The notes below the pieces were generated by a model. The model was not told where the DNA came from. It was given only the letters and a program-made list of their open reading frames with translations, and searched no databases. Positions 62,747 to 64,000 of a stretch of DNA of 64,000 bases are shown here, in pieces (within the stretch, counting starts at the first letter, position 1; each line of letters opens with the position of its first letter). Origin of the DNA: JAPLIS01 sp963719415 (lineage in GTDB: Bacteria > Babelota > Babeliae > Babelales > Vermiphilaceae). Made by a program: the position numbers and the translations under genes. The DNA is taken from the NCBI GenBank assembly GCA_963719415.1, contig OY970383.1, positions 868,001 to 932,000 of the forward strand. The letters run 5' to 3'.

Positions 62747-64000
62747 TTACCTGTTTGATTTTAAGAGCTCTGATTTTTTTATAATATCATCCAGGGTGCC
62801 CATCATATAAAAAACGTCTTCTGGAAGATGATCGCATTCGCCAGAAAGAATAGTTGCGCAATCGTTAATGGTCGTGGCCCGAGGGACATATACTCCCGGA
62901 ATTCCTGTTGAAAATTCTGCGGTAAAAAGGGGCTGAGTAAGATATTTTTGTATTTTTTTAGCACGTTCTACTAACACTTTATCTTCTTTTGAAAGCTCTT
63001 CTATGCCGAGAATAGCGATAATATCTTGTAATTCTTTATAACGCTGTAAGATAACCTGTACGGCATGCGCGGTATCATAATGTTTTTTTCCTACAATAGT
63101 AGAGTTTAGTCCCTTAGATGTTGATTGAAGGGGATCTATGGCAGGATAGAGGCCTAATTCTACTAGTTTTCGAGAAAGAACTGTGCTCGCATCTAAGTGT
63201 AAAAAGGTAGTAGACGCAGCGGGATCGGTTATGTCATCTGCAGGGATATAGACAGCTTGAACTGCGGTAATTGATCCATGTACTGTATTTGCAATTCGTT
63301 CTTCAAAAGCACCTAATTCAGAAGCAAGTGTTGGCTGGTAACCTACAGCAGAAGGCATTCTGCCGAGCAGCGTGGATACTTCTGAACCAGCTTGCACAAA
63401 CCTAAAAATATTATCGACAAATAAAAGGACGTCTTTTTTTTCTTGATCGCGGAAATATTCAGCCATAGTAAGGCCCGTCAACCCGACGCGAAGACGAGCG
63501 CCAGGAACTTCTCCCATCTGTCCGAATACTAGAGCTGTTTTATCAAGAACGCCCGTTCGTTTCATTTCTAGCCAGAGTTCGTTACCTTCTCTGGTTCGTT
63601 CGCCGATACCGGTAAATACAGAAACTCCTTGATGTTCTATGGCGATATTGCGAATAAGTTCTTGTACTACGATTGTTTTACCAACGCCAGCACCACCAAA
63701 AAGACCAATTTTTGAACCTTTGATATAGGGGCACAGGAGATCAATTACTTTAATGCCCGTTTCTAAGACATCATTCTGTATTCTTTGCTCGGTGAGTGGC
63801 GGAGGGGTATTAAAGATCGAATGTTTTTCTGTTGTTGTGAATTCTTTTCCATCATCAATAGCGTTGCCTAGAACATTAAATATGCGTCCAAGCACTTGTC
63901 TTCCAACAGGGACTTTAATAGGGGATCCAGTATCTATTACTTTTAATCCTCTTTTAATGCCAAAAATATTTTCTATAGCAATACAGCGTACAATGCCATC
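62747..64000 (-). CDS. atpD: F1 ATP synthase beta subunit (5' end outside window)
   Basis: Catalytic subunit of ATP synthase. The visible 417 residues begin DGIVRCIAIENIFGIKRGLK and run to the stop at 62747; about 50 N-terminal residues lie outside the window. Motifs: P-loop GLFGGAGVGKTIVVQELI, the conserved FTGIGERTREGNELWLEM (catalytic Glu), VLLFVDNIFRFVQAGSEVSTLLGRMPSAVGYQPTL, YIPADDITDPAASTTF, and the DELSE-like loop as GIEELSKEDK. It is followed by atpC and the HerA-type gene in the same direction. Confidence 0.98.
   Translation of the reverse strand, partial: DGIVRCIAIENIFGIKRGLKVIDTGSPIKVPVGRQVLGRIFNVLGNAIDDGKEFTTTEKHSIFNTPPPLTEQRIQNDVLETGIKVIDLLCPYIKGSKIGLFGGAGVGKTIVVQELIRNIAIEHQGVSVFTGIGERTREGNELWLEMKRTGVLDKTALVFGQMGEVPGARLRVGLTGLTMAEYFRDQEKKDVLLFVDNIFRFVQAGSEVSTLLGRMPSAVGYQPTLASELGAFEERIANTVHGSITAVQAVYIPADDITDPAASTTFLHLDASTVLSRKLVELGLYPAIDPLQSTSKGLNSTIVGKKHYDTAHAVQVILQRYKELQDIIAILGIEELSKEDKVLVERAKKIQKYLTQPLFTAEFSTGIPGVYVPRATTINDCATILSGECDHLPEDVFYMMGTLDDIIKKSELLKSNR

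Noticed and set aside
1..64000. tRNA, rRNA or other structured RNA genes
   Set aside because: No cloverleaf with a TTCGA-type loop and no rRNA-like conserved segment was recognised by eye; a covariance-model scan would be decisive.

Overview
The window is AT-rich, gene-dense DNA from a Gram-negative bacterium with an intracellular or host-associated style. It has a Pal/OmpA lipoprotein, a likely outer-membrane beta-barrel, F1 ATPase genes and standard translation genes (hisS, alaS, gatB, pth, rng). Around these lies an unusually large set of predicted exported proteins with no clear family: ankyrin-like proteins in tandem arrays, Lys/Glu-rich coiled-coil proteins and small secreted proteins. 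This mix resembles Candidatus Dependentiae (TM6), protist-associated bacteria, but that assignment is inferred from gene content; no rRNA or other marker is present.

Layout. 0-5 kb (minus strand): the start of a GalE-like epimerase, three exported coiled-coil or acidic proteins and a putative outer-membrane barrel. 5.2-6.5 kb: hisS. 6.7-11.6 kb (plus): four tandem exported ankyrin-like paralogues (family A). 11.7-14.3 kb: a small secreted protein and a PilM/PilN-like pair followed by an exported coiled-coil protein. 14.3-19.3 kb: four tandem exported ankyrin-like paralogues (family B), with a duplicated block of about 690 bp and a decayed gene tail; a fifth member sits alone at 55.7 kb. 19.5-21.5 kb: mutL. 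21.5-24.3 kb: small secreted proteins interrupted by an IS630-like element. 24.4-32.5 kb (minus): three glycosyltransferase-like proteins and one methyltransferase, all with export signals, downstream of four partly overlapping multipass membrane paralogues. 32.8-36.6 kb: ATP-dependent DNA ligase, MscS channel, M15 peptidase and small proteins. 36.7-38.6 kb: a decayed IS5-like element with a second, apparently identical IS630 copy inside it. 38.9-42.5 kb: two related exported coiled-coil proteins, one frameshifted at a ten-A run.

43-51.5 kb is the housekeeping core: alaS (+), then a minus-strand run rng-gatB-DOT1-like methyltransferase-pth, then pal (+). 51.9-59.5 kb: two AAA-ATPase/PD-(D/E)XK proteins, a LigD-type polymerase domain, a LiaF-like membrane protein, the lone family B protein and an EamA transporter. 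59.5-60.7 kb: two related small exported proteins, one frameshifted right after its start codon. 60.8-64 kb (minus): atpD (5' end cut off by the window), atpC (short epsilon) and a HerA-type ATPase, apparently one operon.

Themes. The LigD-like ligase (32.8 kb) and LigD-like polymerase (53.7 kb) suggest a split end-joining system. The N-terminally anchored DOT1-like methyltransferase, the exported glycosyltransferases and the exported ankyrin proteins are the best candidates for unusual host-facing biology. No tRNA, rRNA or CRISPR array was recognised.
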